A stretch of DNA of 64,000 nucleotides, taken from assembly GCF_001593605.1 (NCBI RefSeq), contig NZ_CP012836.1, positions 2,112,501 through 2,176,500 of the forward strand, read 5' to 3'. Source of the DNA: Algoriphagus sanaruensis (lineage in GTDB: Bacteria > Bacteroidota > Bacteroidia > Cytophagales > Cyclobacteriaceae). Under the pieces are notes generated by a model, which was not told the DNA's origin, ran no database searches, and was given only the letters and a program-made list of their open reading frames with translations. Positions 27,249-36,438 of this stretch are shown one piece after another (positions within the stretch are counted from its first letter, which is position 1; the number at the start of each line of letters is the position of its first letter). A program made the position numbers and the translations under genes.

Positions 27249-29564
27249 TTAGCTTTTGGTAATGGTTTCTTCTAGGTTGTATAAGCTGACGATGACTTGC
27301 ATCAAGGCAGCATTTTGAGGAGTCATGGCAGCCTCGTTCATTGGGTATTCGCCCACGTCCAGGGTCTTTTTAGCTTCCTCTGGGTTGGTTTGGTAATGGG
27401 CTAGTTCGCTTTCGTAAAAATCCAAGAGCAAGATTTTTTCTTTGGATTTCATTTCTCGACAAACAATTCGCTTGAAGGCCTCTTCTATGGCTAGTTCTGG
27501 TTCAGAATGTTTCTCGGTTAGCTTGGTAGACAATACTCTGGAAGCTTCGAGGATCATCGGATCATTCATCATTACCAAAGCCTGTAAAGGCGTGTTGGTT
27601 CTGTTTCTTGTGATTTCGCAACGGTCTCGGTTACTGGAGTCAAAAATGATCGCTTTTGGAGGAGGAACGGTCAGTTTGATAAAGTTGTAAATCCCTCTTC
27701 GATATAGCTTGTCTCCTGTATCTTGGATGTACGTAGCCAAAGTTCCACGTCCTGAAGTCGCTGCCTCCCAAAGGCCTGAAGGTTGATAAGGTTTTACACT
27801 TGGTCCCCCAATTTGATTGACCAATAAGCCGCTACTGGCTAGGACTAAGTCCTGAATGTTTTCCGCAGGCAATCTGAGGCGAGGAGCTCTTGCCAAGTAG
27901 AAGTTATCGGGGTCAACTTCCATGTGCTGGTCATTGATTGCTGCAGATTGGCGGTAGGTGGAGGACATCATAATCTGCTTGAGGAGCCTTTTGATGTTCC
28001 AGCCGCTTTCCATAAAATCAGCAGCTAGCCAGTTTAAGAGTTCTGGATGCGTAGGAAGATCTCCTTGCATCCCAAAATCGCCGGCAGATTTTACAATTCC
28101 TTTTCCAAAAAGCTCTTGCCAAACCAAATTGACAAATACCCTTGATGTCAACGGGTTGTCTCGATGTGTGGTCCATTTGGCTAGGCCAAGTCGGTTTTTC
28201 TCAAACTTTTCAGGGAATTTCAAAACCGAGCTAGGAGTGGATGCCTCTACAGGTATAGTAGGGGAATCGTAAGCCCCACGATCCAAAATATAGGTCTGTC
28301 GTCTTTCGGCAGAATCAAGTTCACCCATGACAGATACCATCAGTTTGGTGGTATCCTTATGGTTAATAAATTTCATGATGCCATCAATATCTTCCTGCTC
28401 AATCCAGAGAATTGGAGTTTTAGCAGGCTTGGTTTGACTAATATCCCCTTCGAAGCCTTTTTCTTTTGAATTGTTGAAAAAGGCGTACATCTCAAAATAT
28501 TCCTTTTGTGAGATAGGATCGTATTTGTGGTCATGGCACTGGGCACATTCCATGGTCAAGCCGAGAATACCTTTGCTGAACGTGTTTGTCTTATCCAAAA
28601 CATATTCGACACGGTACTCTTCATGGATGACTCCACCTTCCTCTGTGTATTTGTGGTTTCTGTTGAAGGCAGTAGCTAGGATCTGCTCTTTGGTGGCATT
28701 TGGTAATAAATCACCTGCAAGCTGCCAAGTGATGAACTGATCGTAGGGAAGGTTATTGTTGAAGGCATGAAACACCCAATCACGGTATGGCCACTGGCTC
28801 CTGGCCTCGTCGTCCTGATAGCCATAGCTGTCCGAATATCTGGAAATGTCCATCCAAAGAATCCCCATTTTTTCACCATAAGAAGGCATAGTTAGGAGTT
28901 CATCGATCAACTTTTCATAAGTATTTGTACCACTGAATCCAGCGTATTTATCTATGAGTTCAGGAGTAGGAGGTAGTCCGGTAATGTCCAGACTTGCTCT
29001 TTTTATTAATTCAAAGGAAGAGGCTTCAGGATTTGGTTCGAGTCCCTTTGCTTTGATTTTGGCATGTATGAAAGCATCGATTTCACCCGTACCCCAATCA
29101 GAAGCGGGTACTTTAGGCTTTTCTACTTTCATAAAGGCCCAATGCGGCTCATATTTGGCACCTTGTTCGATCCACAGCCGAATCAATTCAATCTCATTTG
29201 CAGATAGGGAAAGATTGGATTCAGGTGGAGGCATCAAAGCCCCAGGGTCAGAGGTGGTGATTCGGTGATACACTTCCGATTCCAAAGGCTTTCCAGAAAC
29301 TAAGGCAAACTTTCCCGGGCTTTCCTTCAATGCTGCAAATGCACCTGCTTCGGTATCCAACCTGAGGTCTGCTTCACGTTTATTCGCATCAGGCCCGTGA
29401 CAAGCAAAGCATTTGTCTGAGAGAATAGGACGAATATGAAAGTTGTAACTGATCTGTTCCTCGTCTGAAAGCGCAAATTCATTGGATGGTTTTTGGCTAC
29501 AAGACCAGTTGATCAGCCCCAGAAGGATAGCTCCCAAAATGTCTCGAAAAGAAGTTTGGTACAT
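27249..29564 (-). CDS. PSCyt1-DUF1549-DUF1553 protein (Planctomycete-type cytochrome)
   Basis: A 771-residue protein with the canonical order: an exported N-terminus (possible lipid anchor at Cys22), PSCyt1 heme domain with C52-x-x-C55-H56 and AGALMPPPE-type Met region, then DUF1549 (SYGEKMGILWMDISRYSDSYGYQDDE, CAQCHDHKYDPIS, a second CxxCH), and C-terminal DUF1553 (NPLTSRVFVNLVWQELFGKGIV, RRGIYNFIK, NRTNTPLQALVMMNDP). These proteins abound in Planctomycetes and Verrucomicrobia and occur in some Bacteroidota with polysaccharide-degradation genes. It is the first gene of the operon with the DUF1501 and cytochrome/LRR genes. Confidence 0.92.
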   Translation of the reverse strand: MYQTSFRDILGAILLGLINWSCSQKPSNEFALSDEEQISYNFHIRPILSDKCFACHGPDANKREADLRLDTEAGAFAALKESPGKFALVSGKPLESEVYHRITTSDPGALMPPPESNLSLSANEIELIRLWIEQGAKYEPHWAFMKVEKPKVPASDWGTGEIDAFIHAKIKAKGLEPNPEASSFELIKRASLDITGLPPTPELIDKYAGFSGTNTYEKLIDELLTMPSYGEKMGILWMDISRYSDSYGYQDDEARSQWPYRDWVFHAFNNNLPYDQFITWQLAGDLLPNATKEQILATAFNRNHKYTEEGGVIHEEYRVEYVLDKTNTFSKGILGLTMECAQCHDHKYDPISQKEYFEMYAFFNNSKEKGFEGDISQTKPAKTPILWIEQEDIDGIMKFINHKDTTKLMVSVMGELDSAERRQTYILDRGAYDSPTIPVEASTPSSVLKFPEKFEKNRLGLAKWTTHRDNPLTSRVFVNLVWQELFGKGIVKSAGDFGMQGDLPTHPELLNWLAADFMESGWNIKRLLKQIMMSSTYRQSAAINDQHMEVDPDNFYLARAPRLRLPAENIQDLVLASSGLLVNQIGGPSVKPYQPSGLWEAATSGRGTLATYIQDTGDKLYRRGIYNFIKLTVPPPKAIIFDSSNRDRCEITRNRTNTPLQALVMMNDPMILEASRVLSTKLTEKHSEPELAIEEAFKRIVCREMKSKEKILLLDFYESELAHYQTNPEEAKKTLDVGEYPMNEAAMTPQNAALMQVIVSLYNLEETITKS

Positions 29565-29696
29565 CGGGCTTATTGATTTTCAAGCAAATAAGTTATAAAA
29601 AAAAATTAAAAAAGTCTGATGTGTTTTTTAAAAAAACCTAGATCAATATTTTCCAATAAATTGGAAGTAGGGAAGCCTTTTTTCTGAATCTCAGGC

Positions 29697-29726
29697 ATAA
29701 AAAAAGCCAACTCGAAAGTTGGCTTT
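29697..29726 (-). terminator. terminator of the accB-accC transcript
   Basis: A perfect 10-bp stem (AAAGCCAACT / AGTTGGCTTT) with a CGAA tetraloop and at least seven T on the minus strand, 18 bases after the accC stop codon. It closes the fatty-acid synthesis transcript. Confidence 0.88.
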
Positions 29727-29744
29727 AAAATCCACCTGTGATTT

Positions 29745-31094
29745 TTATTTCTTGATGACAGAGAAGTCAAAGCTTTCCAGAAACTTAGTCGTGAAATTTC
29801 CAGCTTTGAATTGCTCATCATCTAACAAAGCAATGTGGAATGGAATCGTGGTTTTGATTCCATCGATCACAAACTCTTCAAGAGCTCTTTTCATTCGAAC
29901 AATAACTTCCTCTCTAGATTGACCGCTTACAATCAATTTTGCAATCATTGAATCGTAGTTTGGTGGGATTACATAACCAGCGTAAACATGGGAGTCAATT
30001 CGTACACCATGTCCACCAGGAAAATGTAGGTTGATAATTTTCCCAGGACTAGGGCGGAAACCATTTGCAGGGTCCTCAGCATTGATTCGGCATTCCATGG
30101 CATACAGTTTTGGGAAATAATTTCTACCAGAAATTGTTTCTCCTGCCGCCACCTTGATTTGTTCTTTGATCAAATCAAAGTCTGTCACTTCTTCTGTAAT
30201 AGGATGCTCCACTTGGATACGTGTATTCATCTCCATGAAGTAGAAGTTGCGATGTTTGTCTACCAAAAATTCGATCGTCCCCGCACCTTCGTAGCCAATA
30301 GCTTCAGCGCCTTTGATTGCAGCTTTGCCCATTGCCTCTCTTAGTTCATCGGTAATGAACGGAGAAGGGGTCTCTTCAACCAGTTTTTGATGTCTTCTCT
30401 GAATGGAGCAATCGCGCTCAGATAAATGACAAGCTCTTCCAGTTTTGTCACCCACAACCTGAATTTCGATATGTCGAGGTTCTTCTACGAATTTTTCCAA
30501 ATACAGACCGTCATTTCCGAAAGCTGCCGCAGACTCCATTCTGGCGTCATCCCATGCTTTTTGAAATTCAGATTCCTGTTTGATTATTCGCATCCCGCGA
30601 CCGCCACCTCCTGCAGTTGCTTTAATAATTACTGGGTAGCCCATTTCAGCAGCAAGTTTTTTTCCTTGCTCCACGCTATCCAACAATCCTTCTGATCCAG
30701 GTATTGTAGGTACTCCGGCTGATTTCATGGTGGCTTTAGCAGTAGCTTTGTCCCCCATTTTTGCAATCATATCAGGAGAAGCTCCGATAAATTTGATTCC
30801 GTATTCTTCACAGATTCTTGAAAATTCCGCGTTTTCGGACAAGAATCCATATCCTGGATGAATTGCGTCTGCATTTGTGATTTCTGCAGCTGCGATAATT
30901 CTCGGGATATTCAAATAGGATTCTCTACTTGGAGCAGGCCCAATACATACAGCCTCATCCGCGAATCGAACATGCAAGCTGTCTTTGTCTGCGGTAGAGT
31001 AAACGGCCACAGTTTTGATCCCCATCTCTTTGCAAGTACGGATCACTCGGAGAGCAATTTCTCCCCTGTTGGCAATCAATATTTTTTTAAACAC
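29745..31094 (-). CDS. accC: acetyl-CoA carboxylase, biotin carboxylase subunit
   Basis: A 449-residue biotin carboxylase that uses ATP and bicarbonate to carboxylate biotin on AccB, the first half-reaction of malonyl-CoA synthesis. The N-terminal domain ([35 protein letters not shown]), the ATP-grasp glycine-rich loop [11 protein letters not shown] and the catalytic segments [18 protein letters not shown] and ECRINAEDP are all intact. Length equals the typical 450. It is 24 bases downstream of accB and ends at a strong terminator. Confidence 0.97.
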   Translation of the reverse strand: MFKKILIANRGEIALRVIRTCKEMGIKTVAVYSTADKDSLHVRFADEAVCIGPAPSRESYLNIPRIIAAAEITNADAIHPGYGFLSENAEFSRICEEYGIKFIGASPDMIAKMGDKATAKATMKSAGVPTIPGSEGLLDSVEQGKKLAAEMGYPVIIKATAGGGGRGMRIIKQESEFQKAWDDARMESAAAFGNDGLYLEKFVEEPRHIEIQVVGDKTGRACHLSERDCSIQRRHQKLVEETPSPFITDELREAMGKAAIKGAEAIGYEGAGTIEFLVDKHRNFYFMEMNTRIQVEHPITEEVTDFDLIKEQIKVAAGETISGRNYFPKLYAMECRINAEDPANGFRPSPGKIINLHFPGGHGVRIDSHVYAGYVIPPNYDSMIAKLIVSGQSREEVIVRMKRALEEFVIDGIKTTIPFHIALLDDEQFKAGNFTTKFLESFDFSVIKK

Positions 31095-31118
31095 AGTTAA
31101 CAGGTTTAAGTGAAAAAA

Positions 31119-31628
31119 TTAACCAGCTGGATCTACCAAGAATAGTGGTTGATCGTATTCCACTGGAGTCGCATTGTTCACCAATATTTTCACGATTTTT
31201 CCAGAAACTTCAGATTCGATTTCATTGAAAAGTTTCATGGCTTCAATGATGCACACGGTTTGGCCTGCCTTAATACTAGCCCCTTCACTTACAAAAGGAG
31301 CGGCATCTGGATTCGGAGTAAGGTAGAACGTTCCAATCATTGGCGATTTAATTTCGACTAGATTAGATGGAGCAGCAGCAGGAGCTGGAGCAGCAACTGG
31401 TGCTGGGGCAGGAGCAGCAGCAGGAACTGGGGCCGCAGCCGGAGCTGGAGCAGGGGCAGCCACTACAACAGGCGCAGCGGCTGATTCTGCATATTTCTTG
31501 ATCGATAATTCGAATTCTTCGGTCTTGATTTTGACTTCAGCTAAACCTGAGTTGGAAATGAAGTCAATCAATTCTTGAATCTCTTTGGCTTTCATAGGGT
31601 TCTTATTTGATGCAATGTCTTTTGACAT
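31119..31628 (-). CDS. accB: acetyl-CoA carboxylase, biotin carboxyl carrier protein
   Basis: A 169-residue carrier that shuttles carboxybiotin between AccC and the carboxyltransferase. The biotinylated Lys is K132 in the motif EAMKLFNE, and the lipoyl/biotinyl domain occupies about residues 90-168. Residues 50-88 are a low-complexity Ala/Pro linker, usual in this protein. The start at 31628 gives an 11-residue lead; the Met at 31595 ([12 protein letters not shown]) matches the most common family start and is an alternative. A weak stem-loop separates it from efp. Confidence 0.95.
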   Translation of the reverse strand: MSKDIASNKNPMKAKEIQELIDFISNSGLAEVKIKTEEFELSIKKYAESAAAPVVVAAPAPAPAAAPVPAAAPAPAPVAAPAPAAAPSNLVEIKSPMIGTFYLTPNPDAAPFVSEGASIKAGQTVCIIEAMKLFNEIESEVSGKIVKILVNNATPVEYDQPLFLVDPAG

Positions 31629-31653
31629 TTTGGGTTGGTTTTAAAAACAATAA

Positions 31654-31682
31654 AGCTGTGAAGGTTTTGATCTTTCACAGCT
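31654..31682 (-). terminator. weak stem-loop between efp and accB
   Basis: A 9-bp stem (AGCTGTGAA / TTCACAGCT) with an 11-base loop lies 9 bases after the efp stop on the minus strand. The trailing bases are T-rich but not a clean run, so termination may be partial, allowing read-through into accB-accC. Confidence 0.45.
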
Positions 31683-31690
31683 AACACAAG

Positions 31691-32254
31691 TTATTTTACA
31701 CGCTCGGAGTAGGAACCATCTCGGGTATCCACTTTGATCATGATATCTTGATCCACAAATAGTGGCACCATTACCGTAGCACCTGTTTCGACGATAGCAG
31801 GCTTCAATGCATTAGTGGCAGTATCACCTTTAATACCTGGTTCGGTATAGGTAATCATTAGCTCTACAAATGGAGGTAATTCTACAGAAAGAGGGGTCTC
31901 TGTTTCCGCATGAACGAGGATGTCGACCATTTGACCATCTTTCATCAAGTTCGCTCTTTCAATTAATTTTTCCTCTAATGAGATTTGTTCAAAAGTTTCA
32001 GTATCCATGAAATTGTATCCCAAATCATCTTTGTAAAGAAACTGATGAGGTCTTTTTTCAACTCTTGCAGTAGTCACTTTTTCACCAGCAGAAAAAGTTT
32101 TATCCAGCACTTTGCCAGATCGTAAACTTTTAAGCTTAGTGCGGACGAATGCCGCTCCTTTTCCTGGTTTAACGTGCTGAAATTCGACAATGGTATAAAT
32201 GTCATTGTTCATTTCAAGACATAGCCCATTTTTAAAATCTGCAGTAGATGCCAT
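31691..32254 (-). CDS. efp: translation elongation factor P
   Basis: A 187-residue EF-P, which binds the ribosome next to the P-site tRNA and relieves stalling at polyproline. The three OB/KOW domains are recognisable: [35 protein letters not shown] in domain I, with the tip Lys32/Gly/Lys loop (KPGKGA), and the C-terminal [37 protein letters not shown] in domain III. The tip region ends in KG, a Lys type. The location between fabH and accB is the conserved Bacteroidota arrangement. Confidence 0.96.
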   Translation of the reverse strand: MASTADFKNGLCLEMNNDIYTIVEFQHVKPGKGAAFVRTKLKSLRSGKVLDKTFSAGEKVTTARVEKRPHQFLYKDDLGYNFMDTETFEQISLEEKLIERANLMKDGQMVDILVHAETETPLSVELPPFVELMITYTEPGIKGDTATNALKPAIVETGATVMVPLFVDQDIMIKVDTRDGSYSERVK

Positions 32255-32281
32255 ATTCTTTTATTTTTCTTCTTGAGTTAA

Positions 32282-33280
32282 TTATTTCGGATCGTAGGCC
32301 CATTTCAAATAAATGGCTCCCCAAGTAAATCCACCACCAAAAGCGGCAAGGATTAAATTGTCTCCTTTTTTCAATTGTTTTTCGTATTCCCAAAGGCAAA
32401 GAGGAATAGTGGCTGCGGTAGTATTTCCATAGCGCTCGATATTCATCATTACCTTTTCAGGTCCAACCCCCATTCGATTGGCTGTGGCATCGATGATTCT
32501 TTTGTTGGCTTGATGAGGTACCAACCATGCAATGTCCTCACCTTTTAGGCCATTGCGCTCCATTACTTCAGCGCTTACATCTGCCATATTGGTTACAGCA
32601 AACTTAAATACAGTAGAACCTTCTTGGTAAGCAAAATGCTCTCGGTTGTCTATAGTTTCATGGGTAGCTGGTCTTCTGCTACCTCCTGCCTTCATGTGAA
32701 GATAGGGGGCTCCAGCTCCATCAGACTTAAGGATAGCATCCATAATACCCGTTTCTTCGGTAGTGGCTTCAAGCAATACTGCTCCAGCGCCATCACCAAA
32801 AAGAATACAAGTGGTTCGGTCTGTGTAATCCACGATGGCTGACATTTTATCAGCACCTACCACAATAACCTTTTTGTGGGTACCTGCTTGAATAAATTGG
32901 GCGCCCATTTGTAAGGCATATAAAAATCCAGAACAAGCCGCACCAATATCAAAGCTGAATGAGTTTTTAGCTCCCACCTGTTCCGCGATAATGTTTGCGG
33001 TTGCAGGGAAAGGCATATCCGGAGTTACTGTAGCGCAAATGATTAGCTCAATGTCCAAAGGATTGGTTCCAGTCTTCTCAAGGAGTTGTCTGACAGCCTC
33101 AGCTCCCATTACTGAAGTGCCTTGATTTTCTCCTTTGAGGATTCTTCTTTCCTTGATTCCTGTTCGAGAGGTGATCCACTCGTCATTGGTGTCTACCAAG
33201 GTCTCAAGTTCTTGATTGGTCAACCGATATTCTGGAACATATCCCTGGATACCGGTGATTATGGCTCTTATTTTGTCCAT
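32282..33280 (-). CDS. fabH: beta-ketoacyl-ACP synthase III
   Basis: A 332-residue enzyme that starts fatty acid synthesis by condensing acetyl-CoA or a branched acyl-CoA with malonyl-ACP. The catalytic triad is Cys116 (DIGAACSGF), His in VPHQANKRI and Asn in YGNTTAAT, and the C-terminal glycine loop is [12 protein letters not shown] chose the ATG at 33278-33280 ([10 protein letters not shown]). A longer TTG-initiated frame at 33388 is rejected because that TTG is itself part of the candidate promoter. It is followed by efp 27 bases downstream. Confidence 0.96.
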   Translation of the reverse strand: MDKIRAIITGIQGYVPEYRLTNQELETLVDTNDEWITSRTGIKERRILKGENQGTSVMGAEAVRQLLEKTGTNPLDIELIICATVTPDMPFPATANIIAEQVGAKNSFSFDIGAACSGFLYALQMGAQFIQAGTHKKVIVVGADKMSAIVDYTDRTTCILFGDGAGAVLLEATTEETGIMDAILKSDGAGAPYLHMKAGGSRRPATHETIDNREHFAYQEGSTVFKFAVTNMADVSAEVMERNGLKGEDIAWLVPHQANKRIIDATANRMGVGPEKVMMNIERYGNTTAATIPLCLWEYEKQLKKGDNLILAAFGGGFTWGAIYLKWAYDPK

Positions 33281-33357
33281 TTGTTTTTTATTATGCTTTG
33301 CAGACCAAAATCTGCAGTACTGGGTGTGAAGTTCTACAGGAAAATCCTGAGGAAGGC

Positions 33358-33389
33358 CAAAAATAGTACAATGGTACTTCACCACCAAA
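33358..33389 (-). promoter_or_regulatory. candidate sigma-A promoter for fabH
   Basis: On the minus strand a TTTG (33389-33386) is separated by 20 bases from TATTTTTG (33365-33358), matching the Bacteroidota TTTG / TAnnTTTG promoter. Transcription would start near 33351, about 70 bases before the fabH ATG. A small stem (TGCAGA/TCTGCA) lies in that leader. Confidence 0.55.
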
Positions 33390-33447
33390 GCTCCAAGCCT
33401 TCAATCTGCCTAACGCTCTGTAAATCAAAAAGCTTGTCTTTCTGAAA

Positions 33448-33480
33448 TGAAAAAATCCACTTCTATTGGGAAGTGGATTT
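33448..33480 (-). terminator. terminator of the yceD-rpmF transcript
   Basis: An 11-bp stem (AAATCCACTTC / GAAGTGGATTT) with a 6-base loop is followed on the minus strand by a run of six T, 24 bases after the rpmF stop. It splits rpmF from fabH into separate transcripts. Confidence 0.85.
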
Positions 33481-33503
33481 CTGTATTTTTCTATGAATTA
33501 CAA

Positions 33504-33695
33504 TTAAGCAGTTACTTCTTTTTCGATAATAACTTGTCCTTTGTAATACAATTTACCTTCTAACCAAAATGCTCTGTGAGGTAGGTGCATTTCACCAGTA
33601 GTTGGGCATTTTGCCAATCCTGGAGCCTCGAGCTTATAATGAGTTCTTCTCTTATCTCTTCTGGTTTTCGAAATTTTGCGTTTAGGATGTGCCAT
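33504..33695 (-). CDS. rpmF: 50S ribosomal protein L32
   Basis: A 63-residue L32 of the large ribosomal subunit, starting [19 protein letters not shown]. The zinc ribbon is largely lost: only Cys30 of the usual four Cys remains ([14 protein letters not shown]), so this is a zinc-independent form. It lies 12 bases after yceD, the standard arrangement, and is followed by a terminator. Confidence 0.96.
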   Translation of the reverse strand: MAHPKRKISKTRRDKRRTHYKLEAPGLAKCPTTGEMHLPHRAFWLEGKLYYKGQVIIEKEVTA

Positions 33696-33707
33696 TTTAT
33701 GCGTGGT

Positions 33708-34280
33708 TTATGATTGTTCTTTGTTTTTTAATTTTAATAGCTGTTCCCATCTAGGGTCAACTGGTTTAGTTTCTTCTGGTAATTCTGTTTCAAGTTCTTC
33801 ATCGGAATCCTGATCCAGGTAAACGATTCCTCCTTCTCCTTCAAATTCTTCATCATCTAATTCATTGATGTAATCGGGATGAATCTTTTTTGCAGGTAAT
33901 GCAAGAAGGATGAATTCGTAAATCAATTGAGCGATATTAATAGAAGGAGTGTCTCTAGTGATCATGATGACTTGGTCATCAATCTCTTGCTCCTCAGATC
34001 CATATTTATAGATAATGTCTTCCGAAATATCTAATGTATGGTCAAATGGCTCCAAACTTCGATCACAAGTCAATTCAACTGTTCCGGAAATTTGAAAATT
34101 TGCTTCTATTAAGTTTACTCCTTTGTCGAGAATGACCCGTGCGGTCAAGCTTCCATGCTCTAGGAGTTCGTTGTCTTCAAAATGGGCGAAGAACTCATCA
34201 CCTATTTCAAAATCAACTTCGTGACGTCCTTCTTTGAACTTAATGACTTCAATGTCAAAGGTTTTCCAGAATTTCACCAT
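33708..34280 (-). CDS. yceD: DUF177 family protein YceD
   Basis: A 190-residue DUF177 protein. Visible family features are SGTVELTCDRSLEPFDHTLDI, with the single conserved Cys, and EEQEIDD...IDISQL-like INIAQLIYEFILLALPAKKIHPDY. DUF177 genes adjoin rpmF in nearly all bacteria, and the plant and E. coli homologues are linked to 23S rRNA accumulation. The C-terminal segment is very acidic. A TAnnTTTG box sits 23 bases upstream of the ATG. Confidence 0.92.
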   Translation of the reverse strand: MVKFWKTFDIEVIKFKEGRHEVDFEIGDEFFAHFEDNELLEHGSLTARVILDKGVNLIEANFQISGTVELTCDRSLEPFDHTLDISEDIIYKYGSEEQEIDDQVIMITRDTPSINIAQLIYEFILLALPAKKIHPDYINELDDEEFEGEGGIVYLDQDSDEELETELPEETKPVDPRWEQLLKLKNKEQS

Positions 34281-34302
34281 TTCTCCTCCTGATTTAAGAC
34301 CG

Positions 34303-34310
34303 CAAATGTA
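34303..34310 (-). promoter_or_regulatory. candidate -7 box for yceD-rpmF
   Basis: TACATTTG on the minus strand matches TAnnTTTG exactly. Transcription would begin near 34297, leaving a leader of about 16 bases before the yceD ATG. No TTG lies at the ideal distance; the nearest is 26 bases away, so the promoter is tentative. Confidence 0.4.
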
Positions 34311-34385
34311 GGTAATAATTTAAAATAGCCGAAATACAATTTGAAATAATATTTGGCTTAAATCTATTTTTCGCGGTGAGTAATC

Positions 34386-35408
34386 TTAATTTTCTTCCGA
34401 TTCTTGGAAATGGACTTCTAGAATATCGCTGGCTAAAAGCAAAGCAGCTCTCATGGAACCTTCATCAGCTAGATTTTTACCTGCAATATTATAGGCGGTA
34501 CCATGATCTGGCGAGGTTCTGACCACCGGAAGTCCGGCAGTAAAATTTACCCCAGAGCTAAATGCAAGTGACTTAAATGGGATTAGTCCTTGATCATGAT
34601 ACATGGCCAGCACACCATCAAACTTGTATTGGTGAAGCATACCAAAAAAACCATCTGCTGGATAAGGGCCAAACACCAATTTATTTTGGTCTTTGAGTTC
34701 TCGAATAGCAGGTTTAATAATTTCTTCCTCTTCTTTTCCCAATAAGCCATCTTCTCCTGCATGTGGGTTAAGTCCCAGGATGGCAATTTTCGGCTTCCCT
34801 ATTCCAAAGTCTTTTTGAAGGCTCTTTAAAAATAGGTTGGCTTTTTCGATGATTTTTTCTTTCGTGACTTTGGAAGATACTTGTGATAAAGGGATATGTC
34901 CGGTGATCAATCCAACTCTTAGGTTTTCACCCACCATCATCATCAAGCTTTCTTGAGCCCCGACATATTGGGTGATATATTCAGTATGTCCTACAAAAGA
35001 AAATTCAGGAGTATTGATATTGTTTTTATTGACTGGAGCAGTAACCAATCCTTGGATTTTTCCTGATTTCAAATCTTCTGTAGCTTGTTTCAAAGCCTCA
35101 AAGGCAAACTTCCCTGCTTCTTGGGTTTCGACACCGGGGACTACTTCAGGACTTTCTTCAGTGATATTTAAGACGTTTACCTTTCGATGCTGAACCTCTT
35201 CTACATTTCGGATTTGAGTGAAATTGAACTCTTCCAAATTCAGTTGTTTTCGGAAAAAAGAAATAACCTTTCCATGGCCATAAATCAAAGGAGTGAAGTT
35301 TTTAAATACTCTTGGGTCGGAAAGCGCTTTTAGCGTAACCTCAACTCCAATTCCGTTGATATCCCCAATACTAATTCCCAAAATGGGTTTTTGCTTTTTA
35401 TTATTCAT
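34386..35408 (-). CDS. pdxA: 4-hydroxythreonine-4-phosphate dehydrogenase
   Basis: A 340-residue NAD-dependent enzyme of pyridoxal phosphate synthesis. The start PILGISIGDINGIGVEVTLKAL and the motifs VTAPVNKNNI, FVGHTEYITQYVG, ILGLNPHAGEDGLLGKEEEEIIKPAI, AMYHDQGLIPFKSLAF and VRTSPDHGTAYNIAGK are characteristic, including the metal-binding His residues. Length matches E. coli PdxA. It is 105 bases upstream of yceD on the same strand, with a candidate promoter in the gap, and divergent from rsmA across 244 bases. Confidence 0.95.
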   Translation of the reverse strand: MNNKKQKPILGISIGDINGIGVEVTLKALSDPRVFKNFTPLIYGHGKVISFFRKQLNLEEFNFTQIRNVEEVQHRKVNVLNITEESPEVVPGVETQEAGKFAFEALKQATEDLKSGKIQGLVTAPVNKNNINTPEFSFVGHTEYITQYVGAQESLMMMVGENLRVGLITGHIPLSQVSSKVTKEKIIEKANLFLKSLQKDFGIGKPKIAILGLNPHAGEDGLLGKEEEEIIKPAIRELKDQNKLVFGPYPADGFFGMLHQYKFDGVLAMYHDQGLIPFKSLAFSSGVNFTAGLPVVRTSPDHGTAYNIAGKNLADEGSMRAALLLASDILEVHFQESEEN

Positions 35409-35652
35409 GCGTTTTGTTTCTCAAATGGACCAAGTGATTTCCTCTGCCTTTTAGGAATATTCCCTTAATTTTAGGGCTGCAAGTTATAAAAATAAGTCTA
35501 TCCGCTTTAGTACTTTAGGAATCCCTCAAAGGATTAAGATTGGACGAAAAGCGAAAACTTATTTCGATTCACTTTTACTTTGAGCCCTAATTAAATGGAC
35601 TCATTCACATGAAGGTGTATTGGAACTATTTAAGGTAAATGAATACCAACTG

Positions 35653-36438
35653 ATGGAAAAAGTCAAACCTAAAAAGCACCTCGGACAACACTTTCTTACT
35701 GATCTGAGTATCGCTGAGCGAATTGCTCAGGCAGTCACAGGACATGGAGGAGTGGAGGACCTATTGGAAATTGGTCCTGGTATGGGGGTATTGACCGACT
35801 TCCTGCTGAATCAAGGTCTGAATCTTTACTTAATTGATATTGATAAGGAAAGTATAGCTTATCTCCATCAAAAATACCCTCAATTGGGAGATAAGATTTT
35901 GGAAGGTGACTACTTGAAGTATGACTTCTCTCAAATCTTTCCAAAAGGATATGCAATCGCTGGAAATTTCCCATACAACATTTCTTCCCAGATATTTTTC
36001 AGAGTTTTGGAAAATAGACACCAAGTCACTGAAGTTGTTTGTATGCTTCAAAAGGAAGTAGCCCAACGCATAGCATCTCCAAAGGGGAATAAGGATTATG
36101 GCATTCTTTCTGTTTTACTGCAGGCATTCTACGATATCGAATACCTTTTCTCAGTTCCTCCAGGGGTTTTTAATCCTCCTCCTAAAGTAAATTCAGGAGT
36201 GATTCGTTTGAAAAGAAATTCAACTATCTCCCTTGATTGTAATGAAAAACTCTTCTTTCAAGTGGTAAAAGGTGGCTTTGGGACTCGACGAAAAACCCTT
36301 CGAAATTCACTCAAATCCTTCCAACTGACGGAAGAATTTAAAGCGAATCCTATCTTAGATAAACGGGCAGAGCAACTGGATGTAGCTGACTTTGTCTTTT
36401 TAACCCAACAAATTGAAGCTGGTCGTGGAAGTAATTAA
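35653..36438 (+). CDS. rsmA: 16S rRNA (adenine1518/1519-N6)-dimethyltransferase
   Basis: A 261-residue enzyme (KsgA) that dimethylates two adjacent adenines in helix 45 of 16S rRNA during 30S maturation. The start KVKPKKHLGQHFLTD, the SAM-binding motif LLEIGPGMGVLTDFLL, the catalytic NFPYNIS (NxPY type) and GFGTRRKTLRNSL are diagnostic. The ATG at 35653 is chosen over 35620 because the family begins near the KKxLGQHF motif. Its 3' end overlaps the start of mgtE, suggesting translational coupling. Confidence 0.95.
   Translation: MEKVKPKKHLGQHFLTDLSIAERIAQAVTGHGGVEDLLEIGPGMGVLTDFLLNQGLNLYLIDIDKESIAYLHQKYPQLGDKILEGDYLKYDFSQIFPKGYAIAGNFPYNISSQIFFRVLENRHQVTEVVCMLQKEVAQRIASPKGNKDYGILSVLLQAFYDIEYLFSVPPGVFNPPPKVNSGVIRLKRNSTISLDCNEKLFFQVVKGGFGTRRKTLRNSLKSFQLTEEFKANPILDKRAEQLDVADFVFLTQQIEAGRGSN

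Noticed and set aside
31365..31480. Repeat-like tract in accB
   Set aside because: It encodes the Ala/Pro linker of the carrier protein; spacing and sequence are not those of a CRISPR array.
33281..33388. TTG-initiated N-terminal extension of FabH
   Set aside because: The extra 36 residues do not match any FabH, and the TTG coincides with the -33 element of a good promoter; ATG at 33280 fits the family start.
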